From Halomonas meridiana (lineage in GTDB: Bacteria; Pseudomonadota; Gammaproteobacteria; Pseudomonadales; Halomonadaceae), in assembly GCF_009846525.1 (NCBI RefSeq), contig NZ_CP024621.1:682001-746000 (forward strand): a stretch of DNA of 64,000 nucleotides, given 5' to 3'. Every line of letters begins with the position of its first letter. Within the stretch, counting starts at the first letter, position 1. A program made the position numbers and the translations under genes. Below the pieces are notes generated by a model. The model was not told the DNA's origin and made no database searches. It saw only the letters and a list, made by a program, of their open reading frames with translations. This document shows positions 54,090 to 62,326 of this stretch, one piece after another.

Positions 54090-55028
54090 TCACACCGATG
54101 ACGATGCGATGACAATCCGGTTGCGCCCTGCTTGTTTCGCCTGATACATCGCTTTGTCCGCGCGATCAAGCATTCGAGTACTCGACGCTTCAATGTAACA
54201 TGCGATGCCCGCCGATAGGGTCACGGTCAGCTCATGTTCGGTGTAAGGCGTTTGCTCGACCTTTTGGCGGATGCGCTCCATGGCAATATGCGCCGAATCC
54301 GCATCGACCTCCGGCATGATGATCAAAAACTCTTCGCCTCCCAGGCGGACCTGGAAGTCGGTTTCCCGCAGCTGTTGATTGACGACCCGGGTCAGCTCTT
54401 GGAGCACGCTGTCGCCAGTGCTGTGGCCGTAGGTATCGTTGATGTTCTTGAAGTCATCCAAATCGAACAACACGATACTGAGCTGATTGCCGTAGCGGCG
54501 GCAGCGCTCTAGGGCTTCGTCCAGCTTGGCGAGCCCTTGGCGACGGTTGAGCAGCCCGGTGAGTTCGTCGTGGTGGGCCAAATATTCCAGGCGCTCGTTG
54601 GCTTGTTTCAAGCGCTCTTCGAGCTGCTTACGCTGGGTGATATCGACGATGAAGGTAACCTTGCGAGAAGCACCGTCGTCGCCTTCGATGCGGGCAGCTT
54701 CGGCGATGATGGTGCGGGTTTCACCGTTTTTACAGCGCACTTCCCACTCTTGGCGAAGCTCATGGGTTTCATCGCCTTGAATGAAGTCATCGTGTAGCTG
54801 GCGCATGTGTGAGCGGTACGCTTCCGGCACCACGAGCGTGAAGTGCTGACCGATCAGCTCCTCTTCCCGATAGCCGTAGAACTGGCAGTAGGCCGGATTG
54901 ACCATCTCGAAATTCCCGTGAGGGTCGGTAATGCAGATGCCCAGTGGTGCGGTCTTGATCACGTTCTCCGTATTGCGTTTGGAACGGTTGACCAACTGGT
55001 AGAGATGGTCCGTGCTCATGCTTGTCAT
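54090..55028 (-). CDS. PAS-GGDEF diguanylate cyclase
   Basis: 312 residues. A PAS domain (about 20-140; ITDPHGNFEMVNPAYCQFYGY) with its PAC end (RKVTFIVDITQRKQLEERL) leads by a short coiled coil into a GGDEF domain (about 150-312). The active site is VRLGGEEFLIIMPE and an inhibitory RxxD (RETD) lies five residues before it, so synthesis of c-di-GMP with product feedback is expected. It starts right after the EAL gene stop (TGAATG), so the opposing enzymes are co-expressed. Confidence 0.92.
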   Translation of the reverse strand: MTSMSTDHLYQLVNRSKRNTENVIKTAPLGICITDPHGNFEMVNPAYCQFYGYREEELIGQHFTLVVPEAYRSHMRQLHDDFIQGDETHELRQEWEVRCKNGETRTIIAEAARIEGDDGASRKVTFIVDITQRKQLEERLKQANERLEYLAHHDELTGLLNRRQGLAKLDEALERCRRYGNQLSIVLFDLDDFKNINDTYGHSTGDSVLQELTRVVNQQLRETDFQVRLGGEEFLIIMPEVDADSAHIAMERIRQKVEQTPYTEHELTVTLSAGIACYIEASSTRMLDRADKAMYQAKQAGRNRIVIASSSV

Positions 55029-55823
55029 TCAGCTCTCCGTGCTTAGCTGGGCCTCTGACCGCAACGCTTCAAGCAGTGGTGTCAATTCGGTGCCCAGTTT
55101 GCCAATGGCGGGTTTGGCGTAGTAAAAGCCCTGCTGGCGAGTAATGCCCGCCCGGGCGAGCCATAGGGCTTCAGCGCGGGTCTCTACCCCTTCGGCAATC
55201 AGCGTCATGTCGAGTTCGGCGGCGAGCAAAATAATGGCATTGAGCAGTGCCTGGCGACGGGGATCATGGTCGCACTGCATGACCAGCTCGCGGTCTATTT
55301 TCAGCTTGTCCGGGGCAAGGTCGGTGAGCAGGTCCAGGTTGGCATAGCCGTTACCGAAGTCGTCGAGAGCCGTTTTAAACCCCATGGTGCGGTAAGCGTC
55401 GATGATATTGCACAGGTGCTGCCGGTCGCGCACTCGCTCGGTTTCGGTAATCTCGAAAATCAGCTTGTCCATCGGCCAGCCTACCCGCTGGGAGACTTCC
55501 AGCGTGGCCTGAATGCACGCTTCTGGCTCGTAAACCGCGTTGGGCAGAAAGTTGATGGAGAGATCCGTGGTCATACCCAGCTCACTGGCAAGCTCGATGG
55601 CTTTGACGCGGCAAGCTTGATCGAAGCGGTAGAGCAGCTCATCGGTGACTTGAGAAATGACGCTCCAGGCAGACTCGCCATTGATCCCCCGCACCAAGGC
55701 TTCATGGGTGACCACGCGGGCCAGCCGAACATCGACGATGGGTTGGAACGCCATCGTGAAATCAAAAGGCAGTTCCCCTTCACAGCGTTTACACGTGCCG
55801 TTCACCCGTGCGCAGTTGCCCAT
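55029..55823 (-). CDS. EAL-domain c-di-GMP phosphodiesterase
   Basis: 264 residues, almost entirely one EAL domain. Catalytic motifs are intact: THEALVRG, SINFLPNAVYEP, IFEITETERV, ALDDFGNGYANLDLL, KIDRELV and IAEGVETRAEA. A short Cys-rich N-terminus (Cys4, Cys11, Cys14) precedes the domain and might bind metal or sense redox (inference). No membrane or sensory domain is present. Transcribed just before the PAS-GGDEF gene, forming a c-di-GMP make/break pair. Confidence 0.92.
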   Translation of the reverse strand: MGNCARVNGTCKRCEGELPFDFTMAFQPIVDVRLARVVTHEALVRGINGESAWSVISQVTDELLYRFDQACRVKAIELASELGMTTDLSINFLPNAVYEPEACIQATLEVSQRVGWPMDKLIFEITETERVRDRQHLCNIIDAYRTMGFKTALDDFGNGYANLDLLTDLAPDKLKIDRELVMQCDHDPRRQALLNAIILLAAELDMTLIAEGVETRAEALWLARAGITRQQGFYYAKPAIGKLGTELTPLLEALRSEAQLSTES

Positions 55824-56023
55824 AACGTCTCCTGAAGTGTTCGCTCGCGCTCGCTTGCGTGGCAGAAATACCGCGCACTGATGTTGTCAAAAGCCTGAGT
55901 ATGTGAGTGTTTTCTAAACAAATAGTGAAATAAGCCGTAGTCGCAGTCTAGCCGCTCATGCTCTTTCTGTATAGGTTTTGTATAGAGAACTATGGGCAGG
56001 GCGGGAGCGGATTCCCCAATGAA

Positions 56024-56043
56024 AAACGCCCCGCAGGGCGTTT
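56024..56043 (-). terminator. terminator of the CoA-transferase gene
   Basis: An 8-base stem AAACGCCC / GGGCGTTT with a 4-base loop, about 28 bases after the CoA-transferase stop on the minus strand, followed by a T run (GTTTTTC). Confidence 0.85.
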
Positions 56044-56070
56044 GGAGAGCGGCGTGATGCCTCAAGCGGC

Positions 56071-57285
56071 CTAAATGATGCCTGCTTGACGCAGCGCCAG
56101 GCGCTGTTCATAGGTAATGCCGATGGCATCCAGCACGCTGTCCGTGTGTTCGCCCAGGGTTGGCGGTGCGGTACTGGCGCTGATCGATTCGCCGTTGATA
56201 CGAATCGGGTTCGCCACCAAGTGCACTTCTCCCGCTTGGCGATGGGGCAGCGTTTGCTTTAGGCCTCGGGCTTTCACGTGGGGGTCGTCGAAGACGCGGT
56301 CTAGGGTGTTGATTGGCCCGCAGGGTACACCCGCCGCTTCAAATGCTGAGAGCCACGTATCCGTAGGCTGCGATGCTAAAGCGAGTTCTAACATTGGCAC
56401 CAGCGTCTCGCGATGCTGCACACGGCTACCGTTAGTGGCAAAGCGTTCATCTTGCGCTAGCTGCGGTTGATCGATCACTAGGCAGAAGCGCTTGAACTGC
56501 TCGTCGTTGCCCACCGCCACGATCATATGGCCATCCGCCGTGGCAAACGCCTGGTAGGGCACGATATTGGGATGCGCGTTGCCCAACCGCTGAGGCACCT
56601 GACCAGAGGTCAGGTAGTTCAGCGCCTGGTTCGCCAGCACGCCTACCTGAACATCCATTAGGGCCAAATCAATGTGGCAGCCTTCGCCCGTGTCGCGGCG
56701 CTGATAGAGCGCGGCCAGCACTGCGTTGGCGGCATATAGGCCGGTAAAGATATCGGTAAAGGCCACGCCGCTTTTGACCGGGCCGCCACCGGATTCGCCG
56801 TCCGGCTTGCCGGTCAGGCTCATGATGCCGCCCATGGCTTGAATCATGAAGTCATACCCCGCCCGGTGGGCGTAGGGGCTTTCCTGGCCAAAGCCGGTGA
56901 TCGAGCAGTAAATAATACCGGGATTCATCGCCTTTAAACTGGCGTAATCCAAGCCGTACTTCTTTAGCCCGCCGACTTTGAAGTTCTCCAGCACCACATC
57001 CGACTGAGCGGCGAGCTGTTTGATCAGCGCCTGGCCTTCGGGCTTGGCCATATCCACCGTCACCGAGCGCTTACCGCGATTAGCGCACAGGTAATACGCC
57101 GATTCTACGCTGCCCGAGAGCCAAGGAGGCCCCCAGTGACGCGTGTCATCACCGCTTTGGGGGCGCTCGATTTTGATCACCTCGGCACCCATGTCGGCTA
57201 GCATCTGCCCGCACCAGGGGCCTGCCAGCACCCGAGAGATATCGAGGACTTTGATGCCTGCCAGGGGCTTTGCGGCTGTGCTCAT
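56071..57285 (-). CDS. CaiB/BaiF family (class III) CoA-transferase, probable glutarate CoA-transferase
   Basis: 404 residues. The family start is KVLDISRVLAGPWCGQMLADMGAEV, followed by GRGSV-like ANRGKRSVTVDMAKPEG. The catalytic Asp lies in HIDLALMDVQVG. Such enzymes move CoA between acids. It lies 53 bases after glutaryl-CoA dehydrogenase on the same strand, which makes glutarate plus succinyl-CoA (or similar) the likely reaction. That substrate is inferred from context alone. Confidence 0.87.
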   Translation of the reverse strand: MSTAAKPLAGIKVLDISRVLAGPWCGQMLADMGAEVIKIERPQSGDDTRHWGPPWLSGSVESAYYLCANRGKRSVTVDMAKPEGQALIKQLAAQSDVVLENFKVGGLKKYGLDYASLKAMNPGIIYCSITGFGQESPYAHRAGYDFMIQAMGGIMSLTGKPDGESGGGPVKSGVAFTDIFTGLYAANAVLAALYQRRDTGEGCHIDLALMDVQVGVLANQALNYLTSGQVPQRLGNAHPNIVPYQAFATADGHMIVAVGNDEQFKRFCLVIDQPQLAQDERFATNGSRVQHRETLVPMLELALASQPTDTWLSAFEAAGVPCGPINTLDRVFDDPHVKARGLKQTLPHRQAGEVHLVANPIRINGESISASTAPPTLGEHTDSVLDAIGITYEQRLALRQAGII

Positions 57286-57338
57286 TGGGCGCCTCGTGAG
57301 TGGTGATCGATTCGTTAATATGCGTTAGTCGGTATGGA

Positions 57339-58517
57339 TTAAAAGAAGGACTGAATGCCGGTTTGCGCGCGGCCCAGAATCAGGGCGTGCACGTCGTGAG
57401 TGCCTTCGTAGGTATTCACCGACTCCAGGTTCACCATGTGGCGAATCACACCATACTCGTCCGACACGCCGTTACCGCCGTGCATGTCGCGGGCCACACG
57501 GGCAATATCCAGCGCTTTACCGCAGTTGTTGCGCTTGATCAGTGAGATCATTTCCGGTGCCCAGTTGCCGCTGTCCATCAGGCGACCCACCTGCAGAGCG
57601 GCTTGAAGGCCCAGGGTGATCTCTGTCTGCATATCGGCTAACTTCTTCTGAATGAGCTGGTTGGCGGCGAGCGGGCGGCCAAACTGCTTGCGGTCCAGAG
57701 TGTACTGGCGAGCAGCGTGCCAGCAGAATTCGGCGGTGCCCATCACGCCCCAGGCAATGCCGTAGCGCGCTTTGTTCAAACAGCCGAAGGGGCCTTTCAG
57801 GCCGCTTACGTTAGGCAGCAGGTTCTCTTCGGGAACGAAGGCGTTGTCCAGCACGATCTCGCCGGTGATCGAGGCACGCAGCGACACTTTGCCTTCGATT
57901 TTGGGGGTGGAGAAGCCTTCGGTGCCGCGCTCGACGATAAAGCCTTTGATCTGGTTGTCGTGGGCGGCAGATTTCGCCCATACCACGGCAATATCGGCAA
58001 TCGGGCTGTTGGTGATCCACATTTTCGCGCCGGTCAGGCGGTAGCCGCCATCGACCTTTTCCGCGCGGGTGATCATGGAGCCCGGGTCGGAGCCGTGGTC
58101 GGGTTCGGTCAGGCCAAAGCAGCCGACCATCTCGCCGCTGGCCAGCTTGGGCAGGTACTTATGCTTCTGCTCTTCAGAGCCGTAGGCTTCAATGGGGTAC
58201 ATCACCAGCGACGACTGCACGCTCATGGCAGAACGGTAGCCGGAATCGACACGCTCTACTTCGCGGGCAATCAGGCCGTAGGCCACGTGGTTCACGCCTG
58301 CACCGCCGTACTCCGGGGAAACCGTCGCGCCCAAGAGGCCCAGCTCGCCCATCTCGTTCATGATCTGACGATCAAAACGCTCTTCACGGAAGGCGCTGAG
58401 CACGCGTGGCTGCAGATTTTCCTGGCAATAGTCGTGAGCCGCATCGCGGATCTGGCGCTCTTCATCGGTGAGCTGGCTTTCCAGTAGAAGCGGGTCGTCC
58501 CAGTTGAAGCGTGTCAT
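57339..58517 (-). CDS. gcdH: glutaryl-CoA dehydrogenase
   Basis: FAD acyl-CoA dehydrogenase that oxidises and decarboxylates glutaryl-CoA to crotonyl-CoA. About 392 residues. Features: [16 protein letters not shown] with the flavin motif, [33 protein letters not shown], and the catalytic Glu in [18 protein letters not shown] near the C-terminus. The start at ATG 58517 has CGGAG upstream and gives [16 protein letters not shown], typical of the family. Forms a unit with the CoA-transferase and lies next to a GntR regulator. Confidence 0.95.
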   Translation of the reverse strand: MTRFNWDDPLLLESQLTDEERQIRDAAHDYCQENLQPRVLSAFREERFDRQIMNEMGELGLLGATVSPEYGGAGVNHVAYGLIAREVERVDSGYRSAMSVQSSLVMYPIEAYGSEEQKHKYLPKLASGEMVGCFGLTEPDHGSDPGSMITRAEKVDGGYRLTGAKMWITNSPIADIAVVWAKSAAHDNQIKGFIVERGTEGFSTPKIEGKVSLRASITGEIVLDNAFVPEENLLPNVSGLKGPFGCLNKARYGIAWGVMGTAEFCWHAARQYTLDRKQFGRPLAANQLIQKKLADMQTEITLGLQAALQVGRLMDSGNWAPEMISLIKRNNCGKALDIARVARDMHGGNGVSDEYGVIRHMVNLESVNTYEGTHDVHALILGRAQTGIQSFF

Positions 58518-58601
58518 GGCGTGAACTCCGAATAGTGATCTTGTTGCGTTCAATGTATCGCCGTTATTTAAAAATTTCTACATTTTTTTAAAACGCAGAA
58601 T

Positions 58602-59291
58602 TTAATTAATGCCCCGCGCTTGGAGCACCCGGGTAATGATCGGCACCGGCGTCATGAGGTGGTCACGCATCAGGCTGGCGGCTTGCTCGGCGTTGCGCGC
58701 CAGAATCACGTCGACCAGGGCGGCATGCTCCTGGCGTTTGGTGTCAAGGGCTTGGGGCGACATCACGGTCTCTTGCAGCCATAAGTGGCGGTAACGCTCT
58801 ACCTGATCGAAGAGGGTATCGCGCATTTGCAGCAGGTGCGGCGAGTTACAGCCGCTGGCGATGGCGGTGTGGAATGCTTTGTGGCGTAAATCCCAGCCGT
58901 CCAGCAGCTCATCGGGGGAGCTAACCTCGGTGACCTTGGCCAACCGGTGGGCAGTAGCCAGCACGTTAGCTTCCCAGTCGTCATCGCCGCGCTCGATCGC
59001 CAAGCGCAAAATCAGCCCTTCTAACTGGGCGCGGGCATCGTAGATATCGTTCAGCTCGGCCAGCGACATCGCCGCCACTCGATAGCCGCGCTGGCTAATG
59101 GCGACCACTAAACGGTCGGCCACCAGTTGGGAAAGCGCTTCGCGCAGCGGCCCTGTGCTCACCCCGTAATACGCTTTTAAGCGGCTCATCAAGAGCTTCT
59201 CTTCCGGCGCGTAACGGCCGCGAATGATGTCGTGCTTTAGCGCGTGGTAGGCGCTAACCGCGAGGTTTTGGCGCGGCGCATCGTGCTCCAT
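58602..59291 (-). CDS. GntR/FadR-family repressor, CsiR-like
   Basis: 229 residues. N-terminal winged helix with HALKHDIIRGRYAPEEKLLMS and YGVSTGPLREALSQLVADRL, followed by an all-helical FCD ligand domain (metal-binding His in LRHKAFHTAIASGCN). E. coli CsiR, a related protein, represses glutarate and L-2-hydroxyglutarate genes. Here it stands between gcdH and the oxidase lhgO, which supports that role. Divergent from lhgO. GGAG precedes ATG 59291. Confidence 0.87.
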   Translation of the reverse strand: MEHDAPRQNLAVSAYHALKHDIIRGRYAPEEKLLMSRLKAYYGVSTGPLREALSQLVADRLVVAISQRGYRVAAMSLAELNDIYDARAQLEGLILRLAIERGDDDWEANVLATAHRLAKVTEVSSPDELLDGWDLRHKAFHTAIASGCNSPHLLQMRDTLFDQVERYRHLWLQETVMSPQALDTKRQEHAALVDVILARNAEQAASLMRDHLMTPVPIITRVLQARGIN

Positions 59292-59402
59292 AAGAACTCC
59301 TTAGACCAAGGTTCGTTAGACCAATGTAGGGGCGTGGCGATCAACGTGAATTAACGGCTATTATCAATAAATTTTGAAAATTTGGCACAGGTAACGACAT
59401 TC

Positions 59403-60596
59403 ATGTGGGATTTCATCATTGTCGGTGGCGGTATTTTAGGCTTCTCCACCGCCATGCAGCTGCAACAGGCCTACCCGGATAAGCGCCTGCTGGTAGTCGA
59501 GAAGGAGTCGGGGGCGGCACAACACCAAACCGGCCACAATAGCGGGGTAATTCATGCGGGGGTGTACTACACGCCGGGCAGCCTGAAAGCGAAGTTTTGC
59601 CTGGAGGGCAACCGCGCCACGCGTGAGTTTTGCGACCAGCACAACGTGCGCTACGACATCTGCGGCAAACTGCTGGTAGCCACTAATGACCTTGAAAAGC
59701 AGCGCATGGAAGCATTGTGGGAGCGCACCGCCGCCAACGGGCTGGAGCGTGAGTGGCTGGAAGCCGACGCGCTCAAGGAGCGCGAGCCCAATATCACCGG
59801 CGTGGCGGGCATTTTCGTGCCCTCCAGCGGCATCGTGAACTACGCCGAGGTCACCCGTGCCATGGCGGCGGAATTCGAACGCTTGGGTGGTGAGATCCGC
59901 TTTGACCACTGTGTCATCGGTTTGGAAGAGCGCGCTGACGAGGTGGTGGTGATCACCCAACAAGACACCTTCACGGGGCGCTATCTCGTCACCTGTTCTG
60001 GCCTGATGGCGGATCGGGTGATTCGTATGCTGGGCAAAGACCCTGGCTTTACGATCTGCCCGTTTCGTGGGGAGTATTATCTGCTACCCGAGCACCACAA
60101 CCAGATCGTGAACCACCTGATTTACCCGATTCCTGACCCCGCCATGCCGTTCTTGGGCGTTCACTTGACGCGGATGATCGATGGCACGGTGACCGTAGGC
60201 CCCAATGCGGTGCTAGCGCTGAAGCGCGAGGGTTACCGTAAGCAGGATATGTCGCTAAGCGATATGGGACAGATGTTCACCCATCCCGGTATTTTGAAAG
60301 TGTTAGGTAAACATCTGAAACCTGGGCTGTTTGAGATGAAAAACTCGCTTTATAAGCGTGGATATCTAGAGCTGGTGCGTAAGTATTGCCCTAGCTTAAC
60401 GCTTGACGACCTAACGCCTTACCCAGCTGGGGTGCGCGCTCAGGCGGTCTCCAACGACGGCAAGCTGGTGGATGATTTTCTGTTTGTGAATACAAAACGT
60501 ACGGTGAACGTGGGCAACGCCCCGTCGCCGGCGGCGACCTCGGCACTGCCGATTGGTGCTCATATCGTGGAGCAGGTCAACACCCTGGTGAACTAA
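59403..60596 (+). CDS. lhgO: L-2-hydroxyglutarate oxidase/dehydrogenase LhgO
   Basis: FAD enzyme that oxidises L-2-hydroxyglutarate to 2-oxoglutarate, passing electrons to the quinone pool. About 397 residues. It starts with DFIIVGGGILGFSTAMQLQQ (FAD motif), then HNSGVIHAGVYYTPGSLKA, ICPFRGEYYLL and HLTRMIDGTVTVGPNAVLA. ATG 59403 is preferred over an upstream TTG at 59382. Divergent from the CsiR-like repressor. csiD, the glutarate hydroxylase that would supply its substrate, is not in the window. Confidence 0.93.
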   Translation: MWDFIIVGGGILGFSTAMQLQQAYPDKRLLVVEKESGAAQHQTGHNSGVIHAGVYYTPGSLKAKFCLEGNRATREFCDQHNVRYDICGKLLVATNDLEKQRMEALWERTAANGLEREWLEADALKEREPNITGVAGIFVPSSGIVNYAEVTRAMAAEFERLGGEIRFDHCVIGLEERADEVVVITQQDTFTGRYLVTCSGLMADRVIRMLGKDPGFTICPFRGEYYLLPEHHNQIVNHLIYPIPDPAMPFLGVHLTRMIDGTVTVGPNAVLALKREGYRKQDMSLSDMGQMFTHPGILKVLGKHLKPGLFEMKNSLYKRGYLELVRKYCPSLTLDDLTPYPAGVRAQAVSNDGKLVDDFLFVNTKRTVNVGNAPSPAATSALPIGAHIVEQVNTLVN

Positions 60597-60751
60597 GCTG
60601 AGCGTGTGGCCTGTATTAGCATCCCACGCACTAGCCGTGCTAACTTCTTGGCACCGCCCCGGGCAGCCGTAACGGCGAGTCGGGGCTGGGGCTTCACACC
60701 TCCTTTACGTCAACCATACCTATAAGTCCAAGCAGGACGGAGGAAACGCTC

Positions 60752-61711
60752 ATGCGAACTCTAAAATATACCGTAGCCGCATCCATGCTAGCCGTGGCGC
60801 TGCCCGCTAGCGCACAGCAACTCTCGATTGCCACCGGTGGTACCGGCGGCGTGTACTACCCCATCGGCGGCGGCTTTGCCGAAATGATCAACAACCACAT
60901 TGACGGTGCCCAGGCCACGGCCGAAGTGACCGGTGCCTCCGTCGAAAACATGGGCCTGATCATGCGTGGCGATGCCGACATGGCGTTGGCGCTGGCCGAT
61001 ACGGTCTACCAAGCCTACACCGGTACCGGTGATTTCGAAGGCCGCCAGATCGAGAACACACGTGCGCTGGCGTCGGTGTACCCGAATGCCGTGCAGCTCG
61101 TCACCTTGGCAGAGTCTGACATCGAAAGCATCGCGGACCTAGCCGGTAAGCGTGTCTCTGTAGGCGCACCGGGTAGCGGTACCGAGCTGAACGCCCGTGC
61201 CCTGCTGGAAGCCAACGGCGTTAGCTACGAAGACTTTACCCCCCAGCGTCTGAACTTCAACGAAACCGCCGATGCGATCCGTGATGGCGACATCGACGCC
61301 GGTTTCTGGAGCGTTGGACCGCCCACCAGTTCTATCCTCAACCTTGCCGCGACACGCGATATCCGCCTCATTGGCCTGTCGGATGAAGAGATCGCCAACG
61401 CACAAGAAGCCGAAGCCGTCTTCGCCCCTTACGAGCTGGCCGCCGGTATGTACGACGGCATGGACGAAGCGGTGCAGACCATCGGTATTCCCAACGTGCT
61501 GGTTGTCAACTCTGATATGGATGAAGAGTTGGCCTACCAACTGACCCAGCTGCTGTTTGAAAACACCGATGAGCTGATTGCCGTTCACCCGGCGGCTAAC
61601 GACACCACCATCGAGTTCACCATGAACTCAACACCGGTGCCGCTGCACCCGGGTGCGATTCGCTACTTCGAAGAAGTCGGCGCTGAGATCCCGGACCGTC
61701 TGCGCCCTTAA
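60752..61711 (+). CDS. TAXI-family TRAP transporter solute-binding protein
   Basis: 319 residues. Signal peptide (ends ALPASAQQ), then the TAXI family start LSIATGGTGGVYYPIGGG and later GKRVSVGAPGSGTELNARAL. It collects a substrate in the periplasm for the TRAP permease encoded downstream; known or suspected TAXI substrates include glutamate and 2-oxoglutarate, but none is clear here. GACGGAGG precedes the ATG. First gene of a three-gene set with DUF1850 and the permease. Confidence 0.93.
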   Translation: MRTLKYTVAASMLAVALPASAQQLSIATGGTGGVYYPIGGGFAEMINNHIDGAQATAEVTGASVENMGLIMRGDADMALALADTVYQAYTGTGDFEGRQIENTRALASVYPNAVQLVTLAESDIESIADLAGKRVSVGAPGSGTELNARALLEANGVSYEDFTPQRLNFNETADAIRDGDIDAGFWSVGPPTSSILNLAATRDIRLIGLSDEEIANAQEAEAVFAPYELAAGMYDGMDEAVQTIGIPNVLVVNSDMDEELAYQLTQLLFENTDELIAVHPAANDTTIEFTMNSTPVPLHPGAIRYFEEVGAEIPDRLRP

Positions 61712-61729
61712 TCCATTAGGAGCCGTGCC

Positions 61730-62224
61730 ATGCAGTGGCAACGACGACTGATGGCGCTCTTACTGGTGGGTGGTTTGTTCGCCGAAGCGGGGGCCTCCCT
61801 CGCTTCGGCGACTGCGTCTAAGCGCTTGACGGTGGTGACCGAGCAGGGCGACACGCTAGTGGATGCAGCCGCGCCAGAGGGCAGCCGCTGGTGCATCCAG
61901 TGGCAGCACTCTGTCGAACACTTCACGGTGTTGGACTGCTACCGCAATGCGGCCGGTACGCTGCTGCTCGAGCGCAGCCATCAACCGGATTTTGCCGCAG
62001 GGCTTGGACATATCTTTGGGCGTGGTGAGCAGGTATCCGACGGTGAGGGCGGCTACTGGATCAACGCAATCAACGAACCGGTGGCGAACAACCGCTACGT
62101 GCTACGGGTAGGCTCCGAGGCCGTCAACCACCGTGTCATGTGGCCAGATGGCGAGCATCCCACCGTGAGCTTGAGCGAGCGGGCCGCCGGTCAGCGCGTC
62201 ACGATTGCTTTGTCATCGCCCTAA
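61730..62224 (+). CDS. DUF1850 protein of a TAXI TRAP system
   Basis: 164 residues with a signal peptide (MALLLVGGLFAEAGASLAS). The DUF1850 core includes WCIQWQHSVEHFTVLDCYR, LLERSHQPDFAAGLGH and NEPVANNRYVLRVGS. DUF1850 genes are commonly found between TAXI binding proteins and their permeases, as here. The role is not well known. It begins 18 bases after the binding-protein gene with AGGAG upstream. Confidence 0.9.
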   Translation: MQWQRRLMALLLVGGLFAEAGASLASATASKRLTVVTEQGDTLVDAAAPEGSRWCIQWQHSVEHFTVLDCYRNAAGTLLLERSHQPDFAAGLGHIFGRGEQVSDGEGGYWINAINEPVANNRYVLRVGSEAVNHRVMWPDGEHPTVSLSERAAGQRVTIALSSP

Positions 62225-62326
62225 ATCCTGCGTCGCTTGCCAGCTATGTGCGCTTATCGATGTCACGTTTCATAAAAATTAAGTGGGTGTTAACCCCCTA
62301 AGTTAGCTAACGCTTCCGAGGACTTC

